Notes: generated by a model from the sequence alone, not told the origin. A DNA stretch of 64,000 nt from Prescottella equi (GCF_002094305.1 NZ_LWTX01000001.1:806001-870000); one strand, 5' to 3'. Counted from the stretch's first letter, positions 9,229 to 17,332 are shown. Made by a program: numbers and translations.

Positions 9229-9320
9229 GTACCCTTTGTCGGGTTTTGGACCCCGCCTGGTTTCGAAACGACGAGGTCCGCGGACGAAACCGTCCGCGGA
9301 CCCGTGGAGGCGTACCGGCC

Positions 9321-10007
9321 TCAGCCGTTCGCGAAGAGATGGATCCGCTGCTCGCGGCTGCGCTCGAGGTGGGTGCGCATGTGCTCCCGTGCGGACCGTT
9401 CGTCCCGAGCGCGGATCGCCTCGAGGATGTTGCTGTGCTCGGCATTGAGGAGATCGGGTTCGCCGTAGTTCGACGGCGGTCCGCTGTCATAGATCCGCAG
9501 CTGCGTCGTCAGTCGGACCAGCAGCGTCATGATCGTCGTGTTGTGGGCGGCCTGCCACAGCGCCTCGTGGAAACGGAAGTTGTCGGTGCGGATCTCGTTG
9601 TCGTCCTTGGCTCCGCAGCAGGAGTTGTGCAGTCGGTCGAGGCGGGCCATGTCCAGGTCGGTGTGCCGGATCGCGGCAGCGCCGGCGGCTTCCGACTCGA
9701 GGGCGACGCGCGCCGCGTAGATCTCGATCACGTCCTCGGGAGTGCCGGAGCGGACCCGGAAACCACGCGCGGCGCGTTCGAGGAGGCCGTCGTGTGCGAG
9801 CCAGTTCAAGGCCTCGCGAATCGGCGTGCGGGACGCGCCGTACTTCTCACTCAGCTGCGTCTCGTGCAGTGCCGCACCCTGTGGGAACTTGCCGGCGAGG
9901 ATGTCGGCGCGCAGGTGGAGGTACTGCCTGGACGTCTGATCGGATCGGCCGGCGGCGTCGGTGGGTATGAGTGCGCCGAGTTCCGTCAGGTCGTCCCCGT
10001 GTGCCAT
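9321..10007 (-). CDS. GntR-family (FCD) transcriptional regulator
   Basis: A 228-residue regulator. The N-terminal winged helix contains LHLRADILAGKFPQGAALHE and SEKYGASRTPIREALNWLAHDG, diagnostic of GntR. The remaining all-alpha part (IYAARVALESEAA, FHEALWQAAHN, HSNILEAIRARDERSAREHM) fits the FCD ligand-binding domain, with metal-ligand-type histidines in the last two helices. The start at ATG 10007 was preferred: the longer frame from GTG 10085 would begin inside the palindrome at 10073-10084, which looks like its operator. Divergent from the rhodanese-thiM-monooxygenase operon, which it probably controls together with itself. Confidence 0.88.
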   Translation of the reverse strand: MAHGDDLTELGALIPTDAAGRSDQTSRQYLHLRADILAGKFPQGAALHETQLSEKYGASRTPIREALNWLAHDGLLERAARGFRVRSGTPEDVIEIYAARVALESEAAGAAAIRHTDLDMARLDRLHNSCCGAKDDNEIRTDNFRFHEALWQAAHNTTIMTLLVRLTTQLRIYDSGPPSNYGEPDLLNAEHSNILEAIRARDERSAREHMRTHLERSREQRIHLFANG

Positions 10008-10072
10008 CGGTGCCCCATCTGTCGTTTGTGCTTCGGACTCGCTGATTATGCCATCGACGCCGGTCGGATACT

Positions 10073-10084
10073 TGCGTATACGCA
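10073..10084. promoter_or_regulatory. Candidate GntR operator between divergent genes
   Basis: Perfect 12-bp palindrome tgcgtatacgca with a GTATAC core, typical in shape of FCD-type GntR operators. It lies 66 bp upstream of the regulator start (10007) and 43 bp upstream of the rhodanese start (10127), so it could serve both directions. Assignment is by position and shape. Confidence 0.55.
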
Positions 10085-10126
10085 CGTCGTCATTTAGGTT
10101 CGTGGGCGCTGATCGTCGTAGTGAGG

Positions 10127-11029
10127 ATGTACAAGTTGTCGAGCGTTGCGTGGCCCCTGATCCAGGCGGAGGAACTCGCCGCCCTACTCGGGGAGGAGTC
10201 GGCGCCCGTCGTGCTGGACGTCACAGTCCTCCTGGCTCCTGCCCGTTTCGACGGCGACTACCGGCCCGCGTCGGGAGTATCGGCGTGGCGAGAGGCGCAT
10301 GTGCCGGGGTCGCGGCACGTCGATCTTCTCGCCGTGCTCTCGGACGGCGGCAGCGACCTGCACTTCTCCCGGCCCCGCGTCGGGCAACTCGTCCAGGACC
10401 TCGCCGGGCTGGGCATCACAGCCGACACCGACGTCGTCCTGTACGACCAGGGCACGACGACGTGGGCGGCGCGGGTGTGGTGGTTGCTCCGCAGCATCGG
10501 GTTTCACGCGCGCGTCCTCGACGGTGGTCTGGCCCGCTGGCGCACACTCGATCTGCCGGTCGCGGTCGGGGACGATGCTCCGGTCCGCCCGGCGGCGGCG
10601 CCGCTCGACGTGACGGAATACCGGCCGGCATGGGCGGACCGGCACGATGCGGTCGCGATCGTCGAGGGGAGCGCGCCGGGGACGCTGGTCTGCGCGCTCG
10701 CGCCGGCCCAGTTCTCCGGTGCCGAGCAGACCCGGTACTCGCGCCGCGGACACATCCCCGGCAGCCGGAACCTGTCGGCGAAGAGCCTGCTCGACGAGAC
10801 GGGCCGACTGCGGCCGGTCGAGGAACTCCGGTCCCTCGCGTCAGCGGCGCTCGCCGGCGCCGACGATCCGGTGGTCCTCTACTGCGGTGGCGGTATCTCG
10901 GCGTGCCTGTCCGCCCTCGGACTGGTCCTCGCCGGCCACCACGACATCAGGATCTACGACGGATCCCTCGAGGAGTGGACCGCCGACCCGGCGTTGCCAC
11001 TCGTGACCCTGCCCGGCGGTGAACCGTGA
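10127..11029 (+). CDS. Two-domain rhodanese-type sulfurtransferase
   Basis: About 300 residues; ATG 10127 chosen, with GTG 10121 in frame as alternative (neither has a strong ribosome-binding site). Two rhodanese domains: an inactive N-terminal one (VVLDVTVLL, AHVPGSRHVDL, VVLYDQG) and a C-terminal one with RGHIPGSRNLSAKSL and the active-site loop VLYCGGGISA (Cys253). The loop resembles 3-mercaptopyruvate sulfurtransferases (CG-S/T-GVTA) more than thiosulfate sulfurtransferases (CRKGVT). It transfers sulfane sulfur to an acceptor in the cytoplasm. First gene of a likely three-gene operon with thiM and an LLM monooxygenase, so a role in organosulfur or thiazole metabolism is inferred. Confidence 0.88.
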   Translation: MYKLSSVAWPLIQAEELAALLGEESAPVVLDVTVLLAPARFDGDYRPASGVSAWREAHVPGSRHVDLLAVLSDGGSDLHFSRPRVGQLVQDLAGLGITADTDVVLYDQGTTTWAARVWWLLRSIGFHARVLDGGLARWRTLDLPVAVGDDAPVRPAAAPLDVTEYRPAWADRHDAVAIVEGSAPGTLVCALAPAQFSGAEQTRYSRRGHIPGSRNLSAKSLLDETGRLRPVEELRSLASAALAGADDPVVLYCGGGISACLSALGLVLAGHHDIRIYDGSLEEWTADPALPLVTLPGGEP

Positions 11030-11088
11030 CCCGATGTCGTCGGTCCTGATTCCTCCCACCCGAATCGTTCCACTCCCCAAGGATTTCC

Positions 11089-11937
11089 ATGAACCGCACC
11101 ATCACCGGCGATGATCTCGCCGGCGCCCTCGACGCGCTGCGCACCCAGGTGCCACTCGTTCACTCGCTCACCAACATCGTGTCCGCGAACTTCCTCACCA
11201 ACGTGGTCCTCGCTGCCGGTGCCAGCAACGCCCACATCGACAACGCCCACGAGGCAGCAGGATTCGCCCGCATCGCCGGCGGCGTGCTGGTGAACCTCGG
11301 CACGCCTGACGACGGCACCGCGGCAGCCTTCACGCTCGCGGCCGAGGCCGCGCACGATGCCGGCACCCCGTGGGTGCTCGACCCCGTCGGGGTCGGCGGC
11401 CTGCCGTGGCGTAGTGGACTGGCGGTCGATCTGCTGAAGCACCGGCCCACCGCGATCCGTGGCAACGCCTCCGAGATCATCGCCCTCGCCGGTCTCGGCG
11501 GCGACACCCGTGGCGTCGACAGCTCCGACGACCCCGCCGCGGCGGTGCCCGCGGCAGTCGCCCTGCTCGCGCACGCCGACGCCGTCTCGGCCTCGGGCCC
11601 GGTGGACCACCTGGTGGGCCGCGACGCCGACGGCGCTGTCGTCGGGGTCCGGATCGGCGGTGGCAGTGACCTGCTGCCCCGGGTCACCTCGACCGGGTGC
11701 TCGCTCGGTGGCCTGGTCGCGGCCTACCTCGCGGTCGCACCCAGCCCGCTCGTCGGCCTCGCCGCCGCGCACGCGCACGTCGCGGTCGCGTCGGAGATCG
11801 CCGCCGAGAAGTCCTCGGGCCCCGGCTCGTTCGCGGTCGAGTACCTCGACGCCTTGGCTGCGGTCGACGCGGCCACGCTCGCCGAGCGTGCCCTCGTCGA
11901 GTCGATCGATCCGGCGATCGTGGGTGGAAATCGATGA
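11089..11937 (+). CDS. thiM: Hydroxyethylthiazole kinase
   Basis: A 282-residue member of the ThiM ribokinase-like family, which phosphorylates 4-methyl-5-(2-hydroxyethyl)thiazole for thiamin salvage. Diagnostic segments: VPLVHSLTNIVSANFLTNVV, WVLDPVGVGGLPWR, RGNASEIIALAG and the anion-hole motif VTSTGCSLGGLVAAYLA with the catalytic cysteine. It lies 59 bp after the sulfurtransferase and overlaps the next gene by 4 bp (ATGA), so it is translationally coupled to the monooxygenase. I see no TPP riboswitch or other thiamin gene here, unlike a classical salvage operon, suggesting a different trigger, perhaps the adjacent GntR protein. Confidence 0.95.
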   Translation: MNRTITGDDLAGALDALRTQVPLVHSLTNIVSANFLTNVVLAAGASNAHIDNAHEAAGFARIAGGVLVNLGTPDDGTAAAFTLAAEAAHDAGTPWVLDPVGVGGLPWRSGLAVDLLKHRPTAIRGNASEIIALAGLGGDTRGVDSSDDPAAAVPAAVALLAHADAVSASGPVDHLVGRDADGAVVGVRIGGGSDLLPRVTSTGCSLGGLVAAYLAVAPSPLVGLAAAHAHVAVASEIAAEKSSGPGSFAVEYLDALAAVDAATLAERALVESIDPAIVGGNR

Positions 11938-13043
11938 GCATCAAGACTTTCTGGTACCTCACGCAGGCCGACGGCGACTTCCCGTGGAGCCCCGGCGGCC
12001 TCTACCCGGTGGACGGGGCGCGTCAGATCGAACTCGCGAAGACCATCGACGACGGCGGCTTCGACGGCGCCCTCGTCGCCACCTGGTCCAACGATCCGTT
12101 CGCCTCCGCGACATGGGCGGCCTCGCACACCAGCCGGATGAAGTTCCTCGTCGCGATCTACGCCAACATGATCCCGGCGCGCCTGCTCGCCGAGAAGGCG
12201 CTCACGTTCGACGCCTTCACCGGTGGCCGCCTCATGATCAACTCGGTGAACGGACGCGACAACATCCTCACCAAGTACGACATGAACGTCGAACACGACC
12301 GCCGCTACGAACTGGGGGAACAGTACTGGGCGGACTTCCGGCGGTACTACCGTGAGGGCACCGAGTCGAACTTCCCGAACACGCCGCTGCGTATCGACGG
12401 GCCGGCCGACCACGACGTTCCACTGTGGGGTACCGGCGACTCCCCGGCCGGCCTGGCGAACTCGGGCAAGGTGCTCGATGCGTACCTGGTGATGCTCCGC
12501 GAGACGTCGTTCATCGAGGACAAGTTCGCCGGTGCGCGGGCTGCCGCGGCCGCCGCAGGACGCGAGTTCACCGATTTCGGCGCGCTGTCCGGCGTGATCG
12601 TCCGCCCGTCCCGGGACGAGGCGATGGACCGGTTCCGGTCGCTGTTCGAGAAGGCCGGAATCGACCAGATCACCGACGTCCTGGACAAGGCGGTGCGGCG
12701 TCGGACCGGTGGGCAACAGGACCTGAAGACCTTCACCGCGCGTGACGCCCAGCGGCAGGGGTGGGTCGACACCATCGTGGCCGGAAAGATCCCCGAACCG
12801 AACGATCTCTACCTCGGGGACGGCCTGTACGCCGGCATCACCGCGTGGTCGCCGCTCGATATCTTCGCGACGGGGTCGTCGGCCGTGTACTACGTCGGCG
12901 CCCCCGACGAGATCACCGACCACGTCCGGGTGCTGAAGCAGCGGACGGGGCTGACGTCGCTGATCCTGGCCGGTTGGCCGCTGATCGACGAGGCGAAGCA
13001 GGTGGCCGAGCACCTGATTCCGCGGTTCGCCGACCTCGACTGA
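11934..13043 (+). CDS. LLM-class flavin-dependent monooxygenase, SsuD-like
   Basis: A 369-residue TIM-barrel monooxygenase; ATG 11934 overlaps the thiM stop. It opens with FWYLTQADGDFPW and DGGFDGALVATW, and carries FTGGRLMINSVNG plus DVPLWGTGDSPAGLANSGK, the pattern of the alkanesulfonate monooxygenase (SsuD/MsuD/SfnG) branch. Such enzymes use FMNH2 and O2 to cleave C-S bonds and release sulfite. No flavin reductase or sulfonate transporter is next to it, so FMNH2 must come from elsewhere. Coupling to a thiazole kinase and a sulfurtransferase is unusual and suggests oxidation of a sulfur heterocycle or sulfonate; this is inference. Confidence 0.88.
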   Translation: MSIKTFWYLTQADGDFPWSPGGLYPVDGARQIELAKTIDDGGFDGALVATWSNDPFASATWAASHTSRMKFLVAIYANMIPARLLAEKALTFDAFTGGRLMINSVNGRDNILTKYDMNVEHDRRYELGEQYWADFRRYYREGTESNFPNTPLRIDGPADHDVPLWGTGDSPAGLANSGKVLDAYLVMLRETSFIEDKFAGARAAAAAAGREFTDFGALSGVIVRPSRDEAMDRFRSLFEKAGIDQITDVLDKAVRRRTGGQQDLKTFTARDAQRQGWVDTIVAGKIPEPNDLYLGDGLYAGITAWSPLDIFATGSSAVYYVGAPDEITDHVRVLKQRTGLTSLILAGWPLIDEAKQVAEHLIPRFADLD

Positions 13044-13053
13044 GACAACCCGC

Positions 13054-13091
13054 GAGCGGGCGTCGTGACCTCCTTGTCGCGGCGCCCGCTC
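13054..13091 (+). terminator. Possible terminator after the monooxygenase operon
   Basis: Inverted repeat gagcgggcg (13054-13062) / cgcccgctc (13083-13091), 9 bp, with a 20-nt loop that can fold further (gtcgtgac/gtcgcgg). It begins 11 nt after the operon's last stop. No T-run follows, so it is only a moderate candidate. Confidence 0.45.
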
Positions 13092-13158
13092 CTCGTTGAC
13101 TCGGCCTGCGCGCGCGAGAACAGTGAGTGGTACCGGGAACGATCTTCGGAGGTGCCGA

Positions 13159-13461
13159 ATGGTTCGCGCAGCACTGTTGGTACGAGTGGAGGCGAAACGC
13201 GGCAAGGAGGCTGCCGTCGCCGAGTTCCTCGAGAGTGCGCTGTCGCTGGTAGAGGAGGAACCGGACACCACCGCGTGGTTCGCGCTGCGTTTCGGCCCGG
13301 CCACGTTCGGCATCTTCGACGCGTTCCCCGACGATGCGGGGCGGCAGGCGCACCTCGCCGGTAAGGTCGCGCAGGCTCTCATGGCGCGCGCGGACGAGTT
13401 GTTCGTCGCGCACCCCACCATCACCAAGGTCGACGTGCTGGCGAGCAAATTACCGGGCTGA
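13159..13461 (+). CDS. Small ABM-fold (antibiotic biosynthesis monooxygenase-like) protein
   Basis: A 100-residue protein starting at ATG 13159 behind GGAGG at 13148-13152. The pattern MVRAALLVRVEAKRG..EFLESALSLVEEEPDT.AWFALRF..FGIFDAFPDDAGRQAHL matches the ABM/YgiN dimeric ferredoxin-like barrel: first strand, helix, and a third strand followed by a helix. Such proteins act as small cofactor-free monooxygenases or stress proteins. It stands alone, with an upstream hairpin separating it from the thiM cluster; functional linkage to that cluster is not shown. Confidence 0.8.
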   Translation: MVRAALLVRVEAKRGKEAAVAEFLESALSLVEEEPDTTAWFALRFGPATFGIFDAFPDDAGRQAHLAGKVAQALMARADELFVAHPTITKVDVLASKLPG

Positions 13462-13849
13462 GACAACGTCGAGATACCGTCACGCTCGTCGGCCGCGGAG
13501 ATGTAAGCGTGACATTCGAGCCGTTACTTCGAGGCTAGTCGGGTGCGTCTCGGGTGATCGCGGTCCGGATCACACTGCCCGTATTGTCGCGTGAGTCACG
13601 AACCGCACAGTCACTCCGAGCTGCGGGAGATGGCTGATCTCCTGCCTCTCTTTGCTGGTCAGCGCTCCATTTCCGCCGGATGTCCACCGCCGCTCCGGCG
13701 CGGACCACGTATACCCGGTTACCTGAACAGGTACCCATTCGCGTACTTCTACGGATGTATCGAATCCATAACGACGGAACTCTGGGTTGTGCCCGAACAC
13801 CGATGCCAGACCAAGTGTCGGACCACAGCAAGACTCGGAGGACCCTCGA
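13462..13849. other. 388-bp gap upstream of NlpC/P60 gene
   Basis: No convincing gene: overlapping open frames are arginine-rich with no ribosome-binding site. It contains two small inverted repeats, ggagatggctgatctcc near 13627 and ggttacctgaacaggtacc near 13718. Local composition drops in GC toward 13730-13790 (acttctacggatgtatcgaatccataac), which may mark the promoter of the downstream hydrolase. It does not carry the conserved blocks of the ydaO riboswitch seen before the paralogue at 48050. Confidence 0.6.
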
Positions 13850-14350
13850 ATGGCCCTGAAGAACACCCGCCTGACCCGTACCACCCGCGGCCTGCTGCTC
13901 GGCGCTGTCGCCGCCGGCGCCGTCATGATTCCCGCCGCCCCCGCCATGGCGCAGCCGTTCACGGCGCCCAGCTGGGGCAGCAGCTCCATCGAGGCCACCC
14001 CGGTCGCCGGGTCGAACCAGGCCGTCGCGAACGCCGCCCAGTCGAAGGTCGGCTCGCCGTACGTGTGGGGCGCCACTGGCCCCAGCTCGTTCGACTGCTC
14101 CGGTCTGGTCCAGTGGGCCTACAAGCAGGCCGGTAAGTCGGTCCCGCGCACCAGCTACGACCAGGTCGGCGGCGGCACCTCGGTGTCCAAGGCCAACCTG
14201 CAGCCCGGTGACGTCGTCGCCTTCTACGGCGCCGAGCACGTCGGCATCTACATCGGCAACGGCAGTGTCGTGCACGCCCCCACCGAGGGCGAGAACGTGA
14301 AGATCTCGCCGCTGGACTCGATGACCTTCTCCGGCGCGAGCCGCTACTGA
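13850..14350 (+). CDS. Secreted NlpC/P60 peptidoglycan hydrolase, short form
   Basis: A 166-residue exported protein. ATG 13850 follows cggagga at 13836-13842. The Sec signal peptide ends at AMA-QP (about residue 34). The rest is essentially one NlpC/P60 domain: GSPYVWGATGPSSFDCSGLV with catalytic Cys83, His130 in AEHVGIYIG and His142 in SVVHAP. Such D,L-endopeptidases cut the D-Glu/m-DAP bond in peptidoglycan stems. It lacks the coiled-coil of the larger paralogue at 48887 and is very similar in its catalytic core to the one at 48050. It ends at a strong hairpin shared with the convergent fabH. Confidence 0.92.
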   Translation: MALKNTRLTRTTRGLLLGAVAAGAVMIPAAPAMAQPFTAPSWGSSSIEATPVAGSNQAVANAAQSKVGSPYVWGATGPSSFDCSGLVQWAYKQAGKSVPRTSYDQVGGGTSVSKANLQPGDVVAFYGAEHVGIYIGNGSVVHAPTEGENVKISPLDSMTFSGASRY

Positions 14351-14378
14351 GTCGAGCGCTCGGCACCGACACCGACGG

Positions 14379-14406
14379 GCCCGTCACTCCCGAGGGAGTG
14401 ACGGGC
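14379..14406. terminator. Bidirectional terminator between NlpC/P60 and fabH
   Basis: Perfect 13-bp stem gcccgtcactccc (14379-14391) / gggagtgacgggc (14394-14406) with a 2-nt loop, followed by tcgtttctt on the plus strand. It lies between convergent genes. Confidence 0.85.
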
Positions 14407-14426
14407 TCGTTTCTTGCCTGTCCTGC

Positions 14427-15464
14427 CTACGAAATCGCGGGGAGCTGGACCACCTGCCCGGCATAGGCCAGGCCGGCGCCGAAGCCGAGCAGCAGCGCGG
14501 TGTCACCGGGGCGGGCCTCGCCGGAGCGGAGGAGCTGTTCCATCGCCATGGGGATCGATGCAGCGCTGGTGTTGCCGCTCTCGGCGATGTCCCGCGCCAC
14601 CGCGACGGAATCGGGGAGCCCCAGAGTGCGGATCAGCGCGTCGGTGATGCGACTGTTGGCCTGGTGCGGCACGAACGCGTCCAGGTCGTCCGCGGTGACC
14701 CCGGCCTTCTCCAGCGCGTCGCGGCACGCCTTCTCCAGAAAAGTGATGGCCCAACGGAAGACGGCCTGGCCGTCCATCCGGATGTACGGCCGCTCCGTAC
14801 TGCCACCCGCGGCTTCGGCGGCCGCGACCTCGGCGAAATACTGCATGAAGTCCTTGTCCTGCTTGATCGCCTTGGTCTGGCTCCCGTCCGAACCCCACGC
14901 GACCGGACCGATCCCCTCGGAATCGGAGGGACCGACGACGACCGCACCGGCGCCGTCGGCGAAGATGAACGCGCACGTCCGGTCGGTGGGATCGAGTAGG
15001 TCGGACAGCCGCTCCACGCCGATCACCAGGACGTGCCGGGCCTGCCCTGCGCGGACGAGGCTCGCCGCGTTGCCGAGCGCGTAGCAGAAGCCGGCACAAC
15101 CTGCGGAGACGTCGAAGGCGGCGGTGTCCTGCATGCCGAGTTCCGTCGCCACGACCGCTCCGGCCGACGGGCCGAGCACCATCTGTGACGAGGTGGCCAG
15201 CACGACGGCGTCGATCTGCTCGGCGACCAGTCCCGCCGCGGCGAGCGCGTCGCGGGCGGCGGCGACGCTCATCGAGACGATGGTCTCGTCGGGCTCGGCC
15301 CAGCCGCGAGCCGTGATGCCGGAACGAGTCCGGATCCACTCGTCGGACGAATCGATGCGGTCGACGATCTCGGAATTCGGGACCACACGTCGGGGCCGGT
15401 ACACGCCGAGGCCCAGGAGGGCCGCGTGCGCGGCAGGAGTTGCGGTGGCAATGGGGGCAGGCAC
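14427..15464 (-). CDS. Beta-ketoacyl-ACP synthase III (FabH-like)
   Basis: A 345-residue KAS III that condenses an acyl-CoA starter with malonyl-ACP. The full triad is visible: Cys123 in DVSAGCAGFCYAL, His267 in VPHQANSRI and Asn298 in ESGNTSAASIP. DSSDEWIRTRSGI and GFGAGLAYAGQVVQL are family landmarks. The GTG start at 15464 is preceded by GGAGAGGA at good spacing. It stands alone between an NlpC/P60 gene and glnA1, away from FAS-II genes, and a near-palindromic 24-bp operator abuts its ribosome-binding site. It may be an accessory FabH with its own regulator rather than the housekeeping copy. Confidence 0.93.
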   Translation of the reverse strand: MPAPIATATPAAHAALLGLGVYRPRRVVPNSEIVDRIDSSDEWIRTRSGITARGWAEPDETIVSMSVAAARDALAAAGLVAEQIDAVVLATSSQMVLGPSAGAVVATELGMQDTAAFDVSAGCAGFCYALGNAASLVRAGQARHVLVIGVERLSDLLDPTDRTCAFIFADGAGAVVVGPSDSEGIGPVAWGSDGSQTKAIKQDKDFMQYFAEVAAAEAAGGSTERPYIRMDGQAVFRWAITFLEKACRDALEKAGVTADDLDAFVPHQANSRITDALIRTLGLPDSVAVARDIAESGNTSAASIPMAMEQLLRSGEARPGDTALLLGFGAGLAYAGQVVQLPAIS

Positions 15465-15475
15465 GGCATCCTCTC

Positions 15476-15499
15476 CATGTGGACCGATCGGACCACATG
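15476..15499. promoter_or_regulatory. Palindromic operator candidate upstream of fabH
   Basis: A 24-bp dyad symmetric except at one paired position: arms catgtgg and ccacatg flank a central ccgatcgg, each separated by one adenine. It ends 11 bp before the fabH start, touching the ribosome-binding site, where a bound repressor would block transcription or translation. The size and symmetry suit a TetR-type dimer. No regulator gene is adjacent. Confidence 0.55.
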
Positions 15500-15553
15500 A
15501 TTCCGATCTAACATCACTCGGATCGACGTCGCCCGGTTCTGGGCCGACATGAA

Positions 15554-15605
15554 CGAATCGACCCGCTCCGCGATCGTTTCGGTGATCGGGGAGCGGGTCG
15601 ATTCG
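15554..15605 (-). terminator. Terminator downstream of glnA1
   Basis: Perfect 16-bp stem: cgaatcgacccgctcc (15554-15569) / ggagcgggtcgattcg (15590-15605). The 20-nt loop contains an inner cgatc/gatcg pairing. It lies 40 bp past the glnA1 stop and before the fabH promoter, so it should separate the two minus-strand genes. Confidence 0.85.
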
Positions 15606-15644
15606 ACGAACTACCGACGCGACGGCGTCAGCGGTTCATACGAC

Positions 15645-17081
15645 TCAGCAGTCGTAGTACAGCGAGAACTCGTACGGGTGCGGACGCAGGTTGACCGGGG
15701 CGATCTCCTGCTCGCGCTTGATCGCGATCCAGGTCTCGATCAGGTCGGTGGTGAACACGCCGCCCTCGGTGAGGTAGTCGTGATCCTGCTCGAGGCGGTC
15801 GATGACGGCCGACAGGCTGGTGGGCGCCTGCGGGATGTTGCGGGCCTCCTCCGGCGGGAGCTCGTAGAGGTCCTTGTCGACCGGAGCCATCGGCTCGATC
15901 TTGTTCTTGATGCCGTCCAGGCCGGCCATCATCTGCGCGGCGAAGTTCAGGTACGGGTTGCCGGAGGAGTCCGGGGCGCGGAACTCGATGCGCTTGGCCT
16001 TCGGGTTGTTGCCCGTGATCGGGATGCGGACCGCGGCGGAGCGGTTGCGCTGGCTGTAGACCAGGTTGATGGGGGCCTCGTAACCCGGCACCAGACGGTG
16101 GTACGAGTTGATCGTCGGGTTGGTGAACGCCAGCAGCGACGGCGCGTGGTGCAGGATGCCGCCGATGTACCAACGAGCGATGTCCGACAGGCCCGCGTAG
16201 CCGGCCTCGTCGTGGAACAGCGGCTTGCCGTCCTTCCACAGCGACTGGTGCACGTGCATGCCCGAGCCGTTGTCACCGAACAGCGGCTTCGGCATGAAGG
16301 TGGCCGACTTGCCGTACTGCCAGCAGGTGTTCTTCACGATGTACTTGAACAGCTGCAGGTCGTCGGCAGCGGCAAGCAGGGTGTTGAACTTGTAGTTGAT
16401 CTCCTGCTGACCACCGGTGCCCACCTCGTGGTGGCCGCGCTCGAGCTCGAAGCCCGCGTTCGTCAGGTTCGTGGAGATCGCGTCACGCAGGTCGACGTAG
16501 TGGTCGTACGGTGCGACGGGGAAGTAGCCGCCCTTGGGGCGAACCTTGTAGCCGAGGTTGGGGGAGCCGTCGGCGTTGACGTCGTTGCCGGTGTTCCAGG
16601 CGCCGGAGACCGAATCCAGCTCGTAGAACGCGCCGTTCATCTGCGAGTCGTAGCGGACCGAGTCGAAGATGTAGAACTCGGCCTCGGCACCGAAGAACGC
16701 GGTGTCGGCGATGCCGGTCGACTTCAGGTACTCCTCCGCCTTGCGGGCGACGTTACGGGGATCGCGGCTGTAGGCCTCACGGGTGAACGGATCGTGGACG
16801 AAGAAGTCCATGTTCAGGGTGCGGGCCTTGCGGAACGGATCGATCCGCGCGGTCGCGACGTCGGGGAGGAGCATCATGTCGGACTCGTGGATCGACTGGA
16901 AGCCGCGGACCGAAGAGCCGTCGAACGCGAGGCCGTCCTCGAACACGTCCTGGTTGAACGCGGAGGCCGGGATGGAGAAGTGCTGCTGGACGCCCGGCAG
17001 GTCGCTGAATCGGATGTCGACGTACTCGATGTCCTGTTCGGCGATGTACTTGATGACCTCATCGGCCGTGGTGAACGCCAC
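15645..17081 (-). CDS. glnA1: Glutamine synthetase type I
   Basis: A 478-residue glutamine synthetase, the same length as mycobacterial GlnA1. The GTG start at 17081 is preceded by AAGGAG. Catalytic landmarks: [63 protein letters not shown] and [12 protein letters not shown]. The adenylylation site is intact: Tyr406 in [10 protein letters not shown], so it is the expected substrate of GlnE at 1212-4226. It assimilates ammonium in the cytoplasm and, in pathogenic relatives, is partly extracellular. A GlnR-box match lies 99 bp upstream (17180-17195), suggesting nitrogen control of transcription. A strong terminator follows. Confidence 0.98.
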   Translation of the reverse strand: MAFTTADEVIKYIAEQDIEYVDIRFSDLPGVQQHFSIPASAFNQDVFEDGLAFDGSSVRGFQSIHESDMMLLPDVATARIDPFRKARTLNMDFFVHDPFTREAYSRDPRNVARKAEEYLKSTGIADTAFFGAEAEFYIFDSVRYDSQMNGAFYELDSVSGAWNTGNDVNADGSPNLGYKVRPKGGYFPVAPYDHYVDLRDAISTNLTNAGFELERGHHEVGTGGQQEINYKFNTLLAAADDLQLFKYIVKNTCWQYGKSATFMPKPLFGDNGSGMHVHQSLWKDGKPLFHDEAGYAGLSDIARWYIGGILHHAPSLLAFTNPTINSYHRLVPGYEAPINLVYSQRNRSAAVRIPITGNNPKAKRIEFRAPDSSGNPYLNFAAQMMAGLDGIKNKIEPMAPVDKDLYELPPEEARNIPQAPTSLSAVIDRLEQDHDYLTEGGVFTTDLIETWIAIKREQEIAPVNLRPHPYEFSLYYDC

Positions 17082-17179
17082 GTTGGTGCTCCTTAAGTCG
17101 GTTACCTGCCGGTCGGGTTGCGGCGGCTTCGTCGAGGCAAGACGGTAGAGAGCCGGTGTTGCCCGCTAATCAAGCCTAT

Positions 17180-17195
17180 GTTTCGCCAGTGTTAC
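17180..17195 (-). promoter_or_regulatory. GlnR-box match upstream of glnA1
   Basis: Read on the minus strand the sequence is gtaac-actggc-gaaac, an exact match to the GlnR consensus gTnAC-n6-GAAAC described for actinobacterial nitrogen genes. It lies 99-114 bp upstream of the glnA1 start, within the glnA1/RDD intergenic region. A second tandem half-pair is not evident. Binding is predicted, not shown. Confidence 0.7.
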
Positions 17196-17332
17196 ACGTC
17201 GGGATTCGGCCCGTGGACCGGGTGTGAATGTGACCATTCCCACCGGTCGGCCCACTTCCGTCAGTGTGACGGAGGGCACCCCGGGTGCCACGGCCGGTCG
17301 GAACCCGCACGTCGACGCCTATCCTGGACGCT

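Noticed and set aside
9186-9230. Zur box reading of the importer operator
   Set aside because: The core TAAGCCT/AGGCTTA fits DtxR-type rather than the TGAAAATGATTTTCA-like Zur form.
11030-11088. Possible TPP riboswitch before thiM
   Set aside because: Only 59 nt lie between the sulfurtransferase and thiM, too short for a TPP aptamer, and no CUGAGA-type core is present.
13462-13849. Possible ydaO riboswitch before the first NlpC/P60 gene
   Set aside because: The conserved blocks clear at 47895-48030 are not found here.
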